DNA of 27,658 nt from JALYNX01 sp963724825 (GCA_963724825.1 CAVRWT010000022.1:1-27658), one strand, 5' to 3'. Shown: positions 15,954 to 23,139, counted from the stretch's first letter. The notes: generated by a model not told the origin, from the sequence alone. Numbers and translations are program-made.

Positions 15954-16862
15954 TCAGCCGAAGAGGTTGCGCCAGAGTCTTCCCAGAATGCCTGGCGAGA
16001 AGGGTTGATCGAGCCCAGCCAGTATCTCAGGGTGCATGTCCGGCGGAAGGTCACCGACCAGGGCCATCCCCCCGTTTCTGGTCTCCCAGCTGTAGGTCAC
16101 CTGTCCGGGAGAGAATGATCGCCCGTACGCCAGTCCATCGAGGGTCAGGGAGCCGGGATCGGTGAGCTCGACCACCGACGGGGTCTGAAAGACCGCAAAC
16201 GAGAAGAACCCGTCTGAGTAGTACGCGAAGACCAGCCCCTCACCGTCCTCGTAGATATCGAGACGCTCGAAGGTGCCGAGAGTCTCGGGAAAAGCGGCTG
16301 CGTCCTTGCTGGGCTCGAGCGCCTCGTCGCTGGCGACCGAGGGAGCAACCACGTCCGGGGCCGTCGGGTCGAACTCGATGAATCGGCGGTCGCAGTAGAC
16401 CTCACCGTCGGCGTTGTAGGTGACAACGCTGAGCAGCGCACCGGTGGCACCATCGACGATGAGCTCCCCGCGAAGGACGTCACCGGCGTACAGCTTGTAC
16501 AGGCCCGCCTTGCGCTCCAGGAATGGGTGCGCCGCTCCGTCGTCGACCCGATAGGTGGGATCGGTGTCGTTGGTCCCGGTCTCAACCGAAGCGCTGTCGA
16601 CCACCGAGCCCTCGCTTGTCAGCGCCCATCCACCTGAGCCCGATGAGACTTCGACTTCGCCCGATATTTGCAGTTCGCCGCCCACCTGTTCCAGAGAGAC
16701 CACCGCGTCGCGAGCACCCTCCGGGGTGTTGCAACTGATCACCTGCTCGGCGGAGTAGGAGGCGTCGTGACTCCGATCCAGCAGCTCTTCGAGGTCGGCA
16801 GCCGAGGCCGCGGTGGCAGGAAGCAGCGTCACCAGGACCCCAACGGCAATGGCACGTCTCAT
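15954..16862 (-). CDS. secreted RseB/MucB-like sigma-regulatory protein
   Basis: A 302-residue exported protein. A signal peptide (MRRAIAVGVLVTLLPATAASA) ends near residue 21, followed by DLEELLDRSHDASYSAEQVISC. The middle has a beta-rich, LolA/RseB-like N-terminal domain (LYAGDVLRGELIVDGATGAL). The C-terminal part includes FVFAYYSDGFFSFAVFQTP-like content and GRSFSPGQVTYSWETRNGGM. The RseB assignment rests on fold-type resemblance and above all on context: its ATG overlaps the stop of the anti-sigma gene in ATGA, so it is the third gene of a sigma/anti-sigma/periplasmic-regulator cassette. RseB proteins bind the exported part of the anti-sigma factor and control its proteolysis. There are no internal frameshifts. 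Confidence 0.75.
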   Translation of the reverse strand: MRRAIAVGVLVTLLPATAASAADLEELLDRSHDASYSAEQVISCNTPEGARDAVVSLEQVGGELQISGEVEVSSGSGGWALTSEGSVVDSASVETGTNDTDPTYRVDDGAAHPFLERKAGLYKLYAGDVLRGELIVDGATGALLSVVTYNADGEVYCDRRFIEFDPTAPDVVAPSVASDEALEPSKDAAAFPETLGTFERLDIYEDGEGLVFAYYSDGFFSFAVFQTPSVVELTDPGSLTLDGLAYGRSFSPGQVTYSWETRNGGMALVGDLPPDMHPEILAGLDQPFSPGILGRLWRNLFG

Positions 16863-17272
16863 TCGGTCAGTTCCCTCACGTCGGGGACCGCCACCTTGGC
16901 CGGGCCGAAAGCGGGATCCAGCGAGACTCTGGCCCCGAATCGACTGTTCAGGTCGTTTACCGACAACGAGGTGGGCTGGGGAGTCAGCATGGTTGCGACC
17001 GCGATCACCACCGCGACCCCGGCAGCGGCAGCACCTACCCAGAAGCCCCGGTTCCTTCGAAGGGGGACCACAACCGGCTCGGCATCGCCAAGCAGCCCCG
17101 GCGGAAGCTCGATCAATGGCAGAGATCGGACCGATGTCCTCACCTTCTGCAGACCCTCCAGGTCGGCGACGCATTTCCCACATGAGACCATGTGCGCCTG
17201 GAGTTCGGAGACCTCGGAGCGGGTCAACTCACCGTCGAGATAGGCGCTGATCAGCTCGGTGGGGTGCGTCAA
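16859..17272 (-). CDS. zinc-binding transmembrane anti-sigma factor (ZAS type)
   Basis: A 137-residue anti-sigma factor. The N-terminal zinc-anti-sigma domain contains ISAYLDGELTRSEVSELQAH and the H-x3-C-x2-C signature (His27, Cys31, Cys34). One membrane helix lies at about residues 77-97 (GFWVGAAAAGVAVVIAVATM), followed by an extracytoplasmic tail of about 40 residues. It should hold the adjacent ECF sigma factor inactive at the membrane until a signal releases it. The start is TTG 17272, which overlaps the sigma stop codon in TTGA; the in-frame extension to 17590 runs inside the sigma gene. This tight overlap implies near-stoichiometric synthesis. Confidence 0.88.
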   Translation of the reverse strand: MTHPTELISAYLDGELTRSEVSELQAHMVSCGKCVADLEGLQKVRTSVRSLPLIELPPGLLGDAEPVVVPLRRNRGFWVGAAAAGVAVVIAVATMLTPQPTSLSVNDLNSRFGARVSLDPAFGPAKVAVPDVRELTE

Positions 17273-17772
17273 GTCAACAGCTCCTTGAGGATCTTCCGAC
17301 CCCGGTGGATCCGGCTGCGGACTGTCCCAATCGGAACCGAGACTGCGACTGCAATCTCCTCGTAGGAAAGGCCGATGACATCGCAGAGGACGACCGCCTC
17401 CCGGAACTCCATAGGGAGCTCGAGCAAGGCCTTCTGGATGTCGTCCCCCAGGCTGATCCGCGAGTACTCGACGTCCGAGCCCGGCGTGGAGGCCAGCTCC
17501 CATCGATCGATCTCGTCGGGGAGCGGAGCGATTGGCCTGCGATTGCGCTTGCGAACATCGTCGAGGAACGCGTTCCGCGTGATCCGCCACAACCAGCCCT
17601 CGAAGCTTCCCGGCTGGTAGGAGGCAAGGCCCCGGCGGACTCTGAGGAGCACCTCCTGGACGAGGTCGGCCGCGTCGTCGGGATTACCGGTGAGCCGGTA
17701 GGCGAAGTTGTAGATCTTCCTGCCATAGACACGCGCGACCTCTTCCCAGGTGAGTGGGACGGACTCCGTCAT
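17269..17772 (-). CDS. ECF RNA polymerase sigma factor
   Basis: A 167-residue ECF (group 4) sigma factor. Region 2 spans about 15-80 with DAADLVQEVLLRVRRGL and GWLWRITRNAFLDDVRKRNRR, the -10-binding surface. Region 4 spans about 110-165 with LPMEFREAVVLCDVIGLSYEEIA and the recognition helix PIGTVRSRIHRGRK. The close anti-sigma, RseB-like and tatA neighbours suggest a SigE-like envelope-stress factor. A GGAAC-N17-CGTT promoter of the class ECF factors recognise lies just upstream, so it probably activates its own cassette. An AGGTG sequence 4-5 bases before ATG 17772 can serve as a Shine-Dalgarno. Confidence 0.92.
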   Translation of the reverse strand: MTESVPLTWEEVARVYGRKIYNFAYRLTGNPDDAADLVQEVLLRVRRGLASYQPGSFEGWLWRITRNAFLDDVRKRNRRPIAPLPDEIDRWELASTPGSDVEYSRISLGDDIQKALLELPMEFREAVVLCDVIGLSYEEIAVAVSVPIGTVRSRIHRGRKILKELLT

Positions 17773-17789
17773 GGAGCACCTAGTCCATC

Positions 17790-17815
17790 AACGCCCGCGA
17801 TGGGCGTCCGGTTCC
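17790..17815 (-). promoter_or_regulatory. ECF-type promoter GGAAC-N17-CGTT before the sigma gene
   Basis: On the minus strand GGAAC (17815 to 17811) and CGTT (17793 to 17790) are separated by 17 bases. This matches the -35/-10 pattern of SigE/SigH/RpoE-type factors, 18-43 bases upstream of the sigma ATG. It overlaps the tatA stop codon. The spacer contains a perfect 6-bp inverted repeat (ACGCCC 17791-17796, GGGCGT 17802-17807, 5-nt loop) that could also form a hairpin in tatA read-through mRNA. Confidence 0.6.
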
Positions 17816-18009
17816 TAGGAATCCGTGGGAGGTGGCGGTTCCGGGGTCTGCGTGTCCGATTCCGTCTCGGATCCTTCCTCGATCCCCTTGCGGAACTCCT
17901 TGGCCGAAGCACCGAGCGATCGGGCGAGGTCAGGCAGCTTTCGGGCTCCAAAGATGAGGAGCACGATCAGCAGAATTATCAGCCATTCTTGGCCTCTGAG
18001 ACCGAGCAA
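17815..18009 (-). CDS. tatA: twin-arginine translocase subunit TatA
   Basis: A 64-residue TatA/E-type protein: a short N-terminus, a single hydrophobic helix (QEWLIILLIVLLIFGARKLP, with the hallmark FGxxKLPxLxRSLG following), an amphipathic helix (about 28-44), and an acidic, proline-rich tail. TatA forms the pore-like oligomer of the Tat export system. No tatB or tatC is present. The start is TTG 18009 with a strong AAGGAGGT Shine-Dalgarno 4 bases upstream, the best ribosome binding site in the window. In mycobacteria a tatB-like gene follows the sigE-rseA-htrA cluster, so the neighbourhood is a reshuffled version of that association. Confidence 0.93.
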   Translation of the reverse strand: MLGLRGQEWLIILLIVLLIFGARKLPDLARSLGASAKEFRKGIEEGSETESDTQTPEPPPPTDS

Positions 18010-18064
18010 TGAGACCTCCTTACCCGCGCAGCTTAGCCCCCACCCCCGGTATGCCCCGCGATGT

Positions 18065-18994
18065 TCAGCCGAGGGCCATTGAGTCGATGAATCGCTGAAT
18101 CCGCTGCCGGGTCACGAATCGGATCCGGGGATTCATCGCTTCGACATCGTGAATCATGAATGGGCCAAGCTTGTCGCTGATCAGGAGACCTCTTGCCGCG
18201 CCTGAAGTGCCGAACTCGACGATGAACTTCTGAACAACCTGCTCGTCGAGCTCGGGGTGAGAGCCCGCGTCGTGCGGCTCGACCCGAATGAAGGTCTTCA
18301 CCTTGTCCTTGATCGCGATGAAGGTCCCGTCGACCTGCGGATTCACCTCATATCCGAACATTTCGAGCAGGGCAAGGATCAACTCGGGGCCCGATGCGGT
18401 GGTCGGGTCGACTCCACGGGTCCGCAGACCACGCTCCAAGCCAAGGGGAATCCTCAGTTCCTTGCTGATCGGCCCCAGATCGTCGGCGGGCACATCCACC
18501 CGCGTCTCCACCTGAGCCAACGGGTCGTCTTCGAACTGACTGGCGAACGGATCCCGGGCGATATGAGTCAGATTGAGCATGTCGGGCTGGATCGCCACCG
18601 GCAGCTGGCCCGGAGCCGGGAGGGCCGTCCGGCCGATCTCTCGCGAGACGCCGCGCCCGGCAAAGACGACGATCTCAGTCACGCCATCGATTGGCAGCGC
18701 ATGGCGTTTCTCCCGGACCACCTCGACTGCCTCGTCGACGAGCAAGTCGTTGAGAATCGGATCGTCTTCCTCCGGAAGCGGGACGTCGAAGACGACCCGG
18801 GCCTCGTGCCCGGAGACATGAAACTCACCGACCGCCAGGCGCTTGGTGAGTGGCTCCGGCTCCTCCGGAGCCCGCCTCAACCACGAAGTGTCTTCGAGAT
18901 CAACGGCAGCAGCCCTCTTGCGCTGCCTGCGCAAGCTGACGACCACGACCGCCAAGACCACGATGGCGATTATCGCCGCCCCTACCCCCTCCAT
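18065..18994 (-). CDS. membrane-anchored protein with restriction-endonuclease-like C-terminal domain
   Basis: A 309-residue protein with one N-terminal helix (about 4-20, GAAIIAIVVLAVVVVSL), a basic stretch, and a long cytoplasmic region. The C-terminal 110 residues (LEMFGYEVNPQVDGTFIAI, then VKTFIRVEPHD, then FGTSGAARGLLISDKLGP, then RIRFVTRQRIQRFI) have the order of elements seen in Mrr-type PD-(D/E)xK domains. The expected E-x-K (or Q-x-K) is E-P-H, so catalysis is doubtful. The family is otherwise unrecognised; the nuclease-fold call is inference. The start is ATG 18994, preceded by AGAGGTG; the in-frame extension to 19441 lies antisense to the arginase-like gene and is rejected. A leaderless six-codon uORF precedes it. 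Confidence 0.7.
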   Translation of the reverse strand: MEGVGAAIIAIVVLAVVVVSLRRQRKRAAAVDLEDTSWLRRAPEEPEPLTKRLAVGEFHVSGHEARVVFDVPLPEEDDPILNDLLVDEAVEVVREKRHALPIDGVTEIVVFAGRGVSREIGRTALPAPGQLPVAIQPDMLNLTHIARDPFASQFEDDPLAQVETRVDVPADDLGPISKELRIPLGLERGLRTRGVDPTTASGPELILALLEMFGYEVNPQVDGTFIAIKDKVKTFIRVEPHDAGSHPELDEQVVQKFIVEFGTSGAARGLLISDKLGPFMIHDVEAMNPRIRFVTRQRIQRFIDSMALG

Positions 18995-18999
18995 CTGAG

Positions 19000-19020
19000 C
19001 TACACCTCTCTGTCGGCCAT
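19000..19020 (-). CDS. possible leaderless uORF, six codons (MADREV)
   Basis: ATG at 19020 begins a six-codon frame ending in TAG at 19000-19002, five bases before ATG 18994 of the downstream gene. TAGGAT lies exactly 6 nt upstream of this ATG, so the mRNA is predicted to begin with it. The uORF contains the AGAGGTG that would serve the main gene as Shine-Dalgarno, so its translation could couple to or mask the downstream start. Confidence 0.4.
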   Translation of the reverse strand: MADREV

Positions 19021-19026
19021 CTGACA

Positions 19027-19032
19027 ATCCTA
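19027..19032 (-). promoter_or_regulatory. -10 box (TAGGAT) before the uORF
   Basis: TAGGAT on the minus strand is followed by TGTCAG (6 bases) and ATG 19020. It is in the divergent region shared with the arginase-like gene. Confidence 0.45.
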
Positions 19033-19072
19033 CGTTGTGAAGGGGCAGGCGGCGATCCCATCCCTGCCTCGT

Positions 19073-19078
19073 TAGCGT
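19073..19078 (+). promoter_or_regulatory. -10 box (TAGCGT), arginase-like gene
   Basis: TAGCGT, then TGGCCC, then ATG 19085. This is the third copy in the window of the TAGCGT-N6-ATG leaderless arrangement. No Shine-Dalgarno is present. Confidence 0.55.
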
Positions 19079-19084
19079 TGGCCC

Positions 19085-19978
19085 ATGAAGCCCGGATTCA
19101 CCATGATCGGCGTGCCTGTTGACTCGGCCGGTAGCCCCGGCGGCACCGAGCTGGCCCCCGCCGCGCTGCGCTCGCTGGGGCTCGGCGACGCGATCCTGGG
19201 CCGCGACGAGGGCGATCTCCAGGTCCGGATCAGGGCAGAGGGGCGCGATCCGGCGACTGGTGTCGTGGCTCTCGACGATGTCTGTTCCACCACCGCCGAG
19301 GTGCGGAGGGTCGTAGCCGAGACCCTTGCCAACGATGAGCGCCCATTTCTGGTCGGAGGTTGTTGTGCGATCGTGCCCGGGGCCCTGGCTGGAGTCCGCG
19401 ACGCCCGCGGCACGGCGAGCCTCGCCCATCTCGACGGGCATCTCGATCTGTACGACGCGACAAGCTCTCCATCGGGCGAGGCTGCGGACATGCCGGTCAC
19501 GGTGGCCCTGGGGATGGGGCCTGCGGCCTGGGCCCAGGCCGCAGGTGGTGCAAGCGTGTCGGGAGCCGATGTCTGGATCTTGGGCTACCGCGACCGTGAG
19601 CAGTCACAGGTCGATGGGATGCTGATGCCCGAGGACGTGGACCCCCCGATCCCCTGCCTGACCACCGACGAGCTGCGCTCGGTTGGGCCCGGTGAGGCCG
19701 GACGCCGGGCGGCGGGCGCCCTCGCCGGTGGGGCGGGCAACATATGGGCCCACCTCGACCTCGACATCGTTGATCCGTCGCTGTTCTTCGCCAACGACGC
19801 CCCGGTGCCCGACGGGCTCGACTGGTCGGAGTTGACCGAGTTGTTGTCAGCGATCTGCGCCTCCCCTGCCCTGATCGGGATCTCGCTGTGTTGCTACAAC
19901 CCGGAGAAGGACCGCGATCAGCAGAACGGCGCTCAGATCGTCGAAGTCTTTCGGAAAGCCCTAGCCGGGCTCGCCTGA
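19085..19978 (+). CDS. arginase/agmatinase (ureohydrolase) family protein, variant
   Basis: A 297-residue cytoplasmic protein of the ureohydrolase fold, which normally hydrolyses guanidino compounds with a binuclear manganese centre. Present are LDGHLDLYDATSSPSGEAAD (Asp117, His119, Asp121) and HLDLDIVDPSLF (Asp225, Asp227, Asp230). The first metal motif, usually GGDHS, is GGCCAI (residues 91-96), so the histidine ligand is cysteine and the neighbouring Asp is also cysteine. A GGDC-type branch of the family exists among bacteria, so this may be a subfamily trait. Substrate and even activity are uncertain. There are no other arginine-metabolism genes nearby. Its end overlaps the convergent ClC gene by 18 bases. 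Confidence 0.85.
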   Translation: MKPGFTMIGVPVDSAGSPGGTELAPAALRSLGLGDAILGRDEGDLQVRIRAEGRDPATGVVALDDVCSTTAEVRRVVAETLANDERPFLVGGCCAIVPGALAGVRDARGTASLAHLDGHLDLYDATSSPSGEAADMPVTVALGMGPAAWAQAAGGASVSGADVWILGYRDREQSQVDGMLMPEDVDPPIPCLTTDELRSVGPGEAGRRAAGALAGGAGNIWAHLDLDIVDPSLFFANDAPVPDGLDWSELTELLSAICASPALIGISLCCYNPEKDRDQQNGAQIVEVFRKALAGLA

Positions 19979-22030
19979 CTCTCCTTCGGCCTCGATCTCA
20001 GCGAGAGAAATCTCGGCAGTGGCCTCGTCGGCTCCTTCATTGAGACGCTCGATCATCCGATCCTTGGACGTATAGGTCCCGAACGCCGTGACGAGATCTC
20101 CGCGAAGCAGAACTGTCTCACCTGTCGGAACCATCACGTCCCGTTCGCGTCTTATCGAGACCAAGGTCGATCCTTCCGGCCACGAAACCTCGCGAATCGC
20201 CCGCCCGTCTGCGATTGAGCCCGGCGGCACTCTGAACTCGTAGTAACCGGCGCCGGCGCCTGTGCGCTGGGCAAGTCGGGCTCGGTGCAGCTCAACGTCG
20301 GTGGCTGCGGTCAGGGCATCGTGATAGGCGCGGACTGCATCCTCCCTCCTGAAGATACCGACCAACCTGGCGGGATCGTCCTCGGCCACGACCGGTAGCC
20401 GTCCGACGCCGAGAGCCGCCATCCGCTCCAACGCCCTCGAAACTCGTGTGGACGCCGTGACCGTCGCGGGACGTGGTGTCATTGCGTCGCCGACTTGGCT
20501 GCTGTCCGAGTCCTCGCCGAACCGGGCGATGTCGGAGATGGTGATGATCCCGACCAGACTGCCGTCTTCGACCACCGGAGCGCCGTGAGATTGGGCCTCA
20601 CGCAGCCTCTTCTCCAAGGCGATCAGGTTGTCGGCGGGCGAGGCCACCACTGCAGGACGCGTCATGACGGCACCTACATCAATGGTGTCGAGAACGTCGA
20701 CCTCTCCAGTTCGACGGACACTTATGCCCATTGCCTTGAGAGCCATCGAGTAGATGGACTCAGGATGAAATCGCTCGGCGAGGAATGTGGCCAGGGTGGC
20801 CGTCAGCATCAAGGGCAGGATCAACTGGTAGTCCCGGGCCCCGGTCACCTCGAAAACCAGGAGGATCGCGGTGAGCGGCGCCCTTCCCACCACAGCGAAC
20901 ATCGCCGCCATCCCGACCACCGCAAATGCCCCGCTGTTGAGATCGGAGAATCCCCATACCGGCGCCAATAAGAGGGCGAATCCGGTGCCGAGTGCCGAAC
21001 CCATGAACAGTGACGGCATGAAGGCCCCACCGGACGCGCCCGAATTGAGCGTGAAAGCGTTCGCGACCGCCTTGACCAGAGCCAACGCGATCAGCACCCA
21101 CCAGACATCGGAGACCTCGCCCCGAAGCATCTGATTGGTCACTGCCTGGCCGGTGCCGAACACCCGGGGCTCGAGGAAGATCAGGCCGGCGACCAACAGA
21201 CCACTCGCAATCGGGCGGAGCAGGCCAAGGGACCGATCACGGGCCCTCACGAAGCGCTCCAGCCCACCGACGAGTCGGAGAAAGGCGATCCCCACCGCTA
21301 CCACCAGAATCGCCAACCCCGCATAGAGGAGCAGCTCGAGGGGGCTACCGAGCCGGTAACTCCCACCGGCGATGGCCAGCTCCGAGCCGACCAGGATTTG
21401 CGTGGTGATCGCGGCAGTCACCGAAGCGATGACGATGGCCGACATGTGGCGCGCCGCAAAGGAGGAGAGGATCACCTCGAGGGCGAACAACATCCCGGCG
21501 ATCGGGGCATTGAAGGTGGCGCCGATGCCAGCCCCCGCACCGGCCGCCACCAGCGAACGGACCTGATCTTCACCGAGGTTGAATCGCTTAGAGATCACCG
21601 AACCAATCGCGGCGCCAATCTGGACAATCGGGCCTTCCCTACCGGCCGATCCACCCATTCCCACTGTGGCGGCGGTGGCGAGGATCTTCAGGGGGATGAC
21701 TCGAGCCCTCATCTGTCCTCCCTGGACCTCCAACGCGGCGACAGCCTGGGGAACACCGTCCCCACTCACCTCAGGTGCGAAACGCTTGGCGATCAGCCAC
21801 GCCACGAAGAAGCCTGTAGGAACGGTGAGGAAGATCCAGGCCTTTCCATCGTCGATGGCAAGCGGTAGCAGGGACTCCTGGATCCATCGGACCAAGACCA
21901 CCAAAGCAGCCGCCCCGAGACCAGCGCCAACGCCAACCAGAGCCGAGATCGCCAAGAATCCACCCATCTGGCGCTCGGCGAGGACACCCACTGCCGGCAG
22001 TTTGCGAAGACTGTCGAGTGGACTACTCAC
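19961..22030 (-). CDS. ClC-type chloride channel with CBS pair and TrkA-C domain
   Basis: A 689-residue ClC protein. The anion-pathway motifs are GDGVP (about 90-94, usually GSGIP), GREGP with gating Glu132, and GGAFMP (334-339). Tyr427 fits the central tyrosine. The residue equivalent to the internal proton glutamate (E203 of E. coli ClC, in the EE pair) is valine (LFALEVIL), which favours channel over proton antiporter behaviour. A CBS pair spans about 449-570, and a TrkA-C/RCK_C ligand-binding domain about 600-660, so gating by nucleotides is likely. The start is GTG 22030, supported by TACCCT 7 nt upstream; the in-frame extension to 22192 lies antisense to the next gene. There are no frameshifts. 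Confidence 0.92.
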   Translation of the reverse strand: MSSPLDSLRKLPAVGVLAERQMGGFLAISALVGVGAGLGAAALVVLVRWIQESLLPLAIDDGKAWIFLTVPTGFFVAWLIAKRFAPEVSGDGVPQAVAALEVQGGQMRARVIPLKILATAATVGMGGSAGREGPIVQIGAAIGSVISKRFNLGEDQVRSLVAAGAGAGIGATFNAPIAGMLFALEVILSSFAARHMSAIVIASVTAAITTQILVGSELAIAGGSYRLGSPLELLLYAGLAILVVAVGIAFLRLVGGLERFVRARDRSLGLLRPIASGLLVAGLIFLEPRVFGTGQAVTNQMLRGEVSDVWWVLIALALVKAVANAFTLNSGASGGAFMPSLFMGSALGTGFALLLAPVWGFSDLNSGAFAVVGMAAMFAVVGRAPLTAILLVFEVTGARDYQLILPLMLTATLATFLAERFHPESIYSMALKAMGISVRRTGEVDVLDTIDVGAVMTRPAVVASPADNLIALEKRLREAQSHGAPVVEDGSLVGIITISDIARFGEDSDSSQVGDAMTPRPATVTASTRVSRALERMAALGVGRLPVVAEDDPARLVGIFRREDAVRAYHDALTAATDVELHRARLAQRTGAGAGYYEFRVPPGSIADGRAIREVSWPEGSTLVSIRRERDVMVPTGETVLLRGDLVTAFGTYTSKDRMIERLNEGADEATAEISLAEIEAEGESGEPG

Positions 22031-22037
22031 AGAGCGC

Positions 22038-22043
22038 AGGGTA
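22038..22043 (-). promoter_or_regulatory. -10 box (TACCCT), ClC gene
   Basis: TACCCT on the minus strand, 7 bases before GTG 22030. The same hexamer serves UPF0182. It fixes the GTG as the likely start. Confidence 0.5.
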
Positions 22044-22079
22044 CCGACACAACCACGAAATCCCGATCGTCGGTCCAAA

Positions 22080-22913
22080 ATGGGCGACGTGGCCTTCCGC
22101 TCACACCTGACCCGGGCGCTCGATCCGAGATCGCCGTCGAATGTCGCCATCAGTGCACTCACCCTGTTGGCGGCCGCGGCGGGCGGGGTCATTGCCCTGA
22201 CGGCGGATCGGACCCTCTGGCTCCCGATCCTTGCTGGGGGCGCGACGTTCGCCTCGTGGGGTCTGGGACGGGAGCTCGACCCGGATCACCAAGCCACCGG
22301 TCTGCTGGCGGCGGTCACCGCTGGCGCCCTCGCCCTGCTCGGATTCGACATCAGCATCCTGGTCACCGCTGCTGCCCTCCTAGCCGCCCGCCTCGTTGTC
22401 GAGACCACCGGGCGGCGGCCACTTCCGGGCGACCTGGCGGCGATGGTGGTCGCGGCCAGCATCGTCTCCTTCACCGCTCTGGGCTGGGTCTTCGGTTTCG
22501 GTCTGGCAATCGCCATCTATCTCGACGATCGGATGGCCGACTTTCACAAGAATCAGGCAACCCTCGCCGCAATTGGAGCCGCAGTCGGCGCCTCGCTGGT
22601 CGCCACTCTCACGGACGCCTTCCCCGAGTCACTGCCTCCGATCCGACCACCGCTAACCCTGGCTCTGGGGATCCTCGCCCTGATTGCGGTCCTCCGGGAC
22701 CCGCTCGATCCGGTCTCACTGGTGGACTCGAGGAAGAAGACCCCGCTGAGAGCTGATCGCCTGCACGCGGCCCGCACCCTGATCGGACTGCTCGCCTTCT
22801 TCGGGTCCCTGGTCGGGAGCGGCGACATCACCGCAGAAGTGACGGTTGCCCTCACCCTGGCGTTGGCAGTTGGCTCGGAGGAACTGGAGCGACTGCGCCG
22901 GCGAAGCCGGTAA
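22080..22913 (+). CDS. polytopic membrane protein of unknown function
   Basis: A 277-residue protein with about eight hydrophobic helices (for example NVAISALTLLAAAAGGVIAL, ATGLLAAVTAGALALLGF, TALGWVFGFGLAIAIYL, LTLALGILALIAVL). A charged loop (RDPLDPVSLVDSRKKTPLRAD) precedes the last two. The family is not recognised. ATG 22080 is the first start that does not run into the divergent ClC gene; there is no Shine-Dalgarno or clear -10 box, so the true start could be GTG 22089. Its stop codon is part of the promoter of the next gene. Confidence 0.7.
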   Translation: MGDVAFRSHLTRALDPRSPSNVAISALTLLAAAAGGVIALTADRTLWLPILAGGATFASWGLGRELDPDHQATGLLAAVTAGALALLGFDISILVTAAALLAARLVVETTGRRPLPGDLAAMVVAASIVSFTALGWVFGFGLAIAIYLDDRMADFHKNQATLAAIGAAVGASLVATLTDAFPESLPPIRPPLTLALGILALIAVLRDPLDPVSLVDSRKKTPLRADRLHAARTLIGLLAFFGSLVGSGDITAEVTVALTLALAVGSEELERLRRRSR

Positions 22914-22916
22914 CTT
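22911..22916 (+). promoter_or_regulatory. -10 box (TAACTT) overlapping a stop codon, DUF2277 gene
   Basis: TAACTT begins with the TAA stop of the preceding gene and is followed by 7 bases and ATG 22924. One codon thus ends a protein and nucleates the next promoter. Confidence 0.5.
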
Positions 22917-22923
22917 TCACCGC

Positions 22924-23139
22924 ATGTGTAGATCGATCAAGGTTCTGAGGGAAGGCGCGGTGGCCGCCCCACCTGAGGAAATCGAGGCCGCGGCACGCCA
23001 GTTCGTGCGCAAGATCTCGGGCTTCTCCAAACCGGCTGCCCACAACGTCGAGGCGTTCGAGGAAGCGGTCCATGAGATCGCCCACGTGTCGCAACATCTG
23101 CTGGAGTCGTTGGAGATCAGAGGCGCACGTAGCGCGTAG
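22924..23139 (+). CDS. DUF2277 family protein
   Basis: A 71-residue protein that matches DUF2277 over its full length: MCRSIKVLREG at the start, EEIEAAARQFVRKISGFSKP in the middle, and AFEEAVHEIAHVSQHLLESL near the end. Family members are small, begin with the invariant MCR and are of unknown function. A small helical, possibly ligand-binding protein is likely, but no role is established. It has a leaderless-type promoter 7 nt upstream. It converges on the ornithine-cyclodeaminase-family gene across a structured 98-base gap. Confidence 0.88.
   Translation: MCRSIKVLREGAVAAPPEEIEAAARQFVRKISGFSKPAAHNVEAFEEAVHEIAHVSQHLLESLEIRGARSA

Noticed and set aside
18257..19024. 255-codon plus-strand open frame opposite the membrane-anchored protein
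   Set aside because: Antisense shadow; the minus-strand frame has a membrane helix, Shine-Dalgarno and coherent composition.
19979..22192. ClC start at 22192 and the membrane-protein start at 21579
   Set aside because: Both extensions would place long stretches of the two divergent genes antisense to each other; the GTG at 22030 and ATG at 22080 separate them cleanly.
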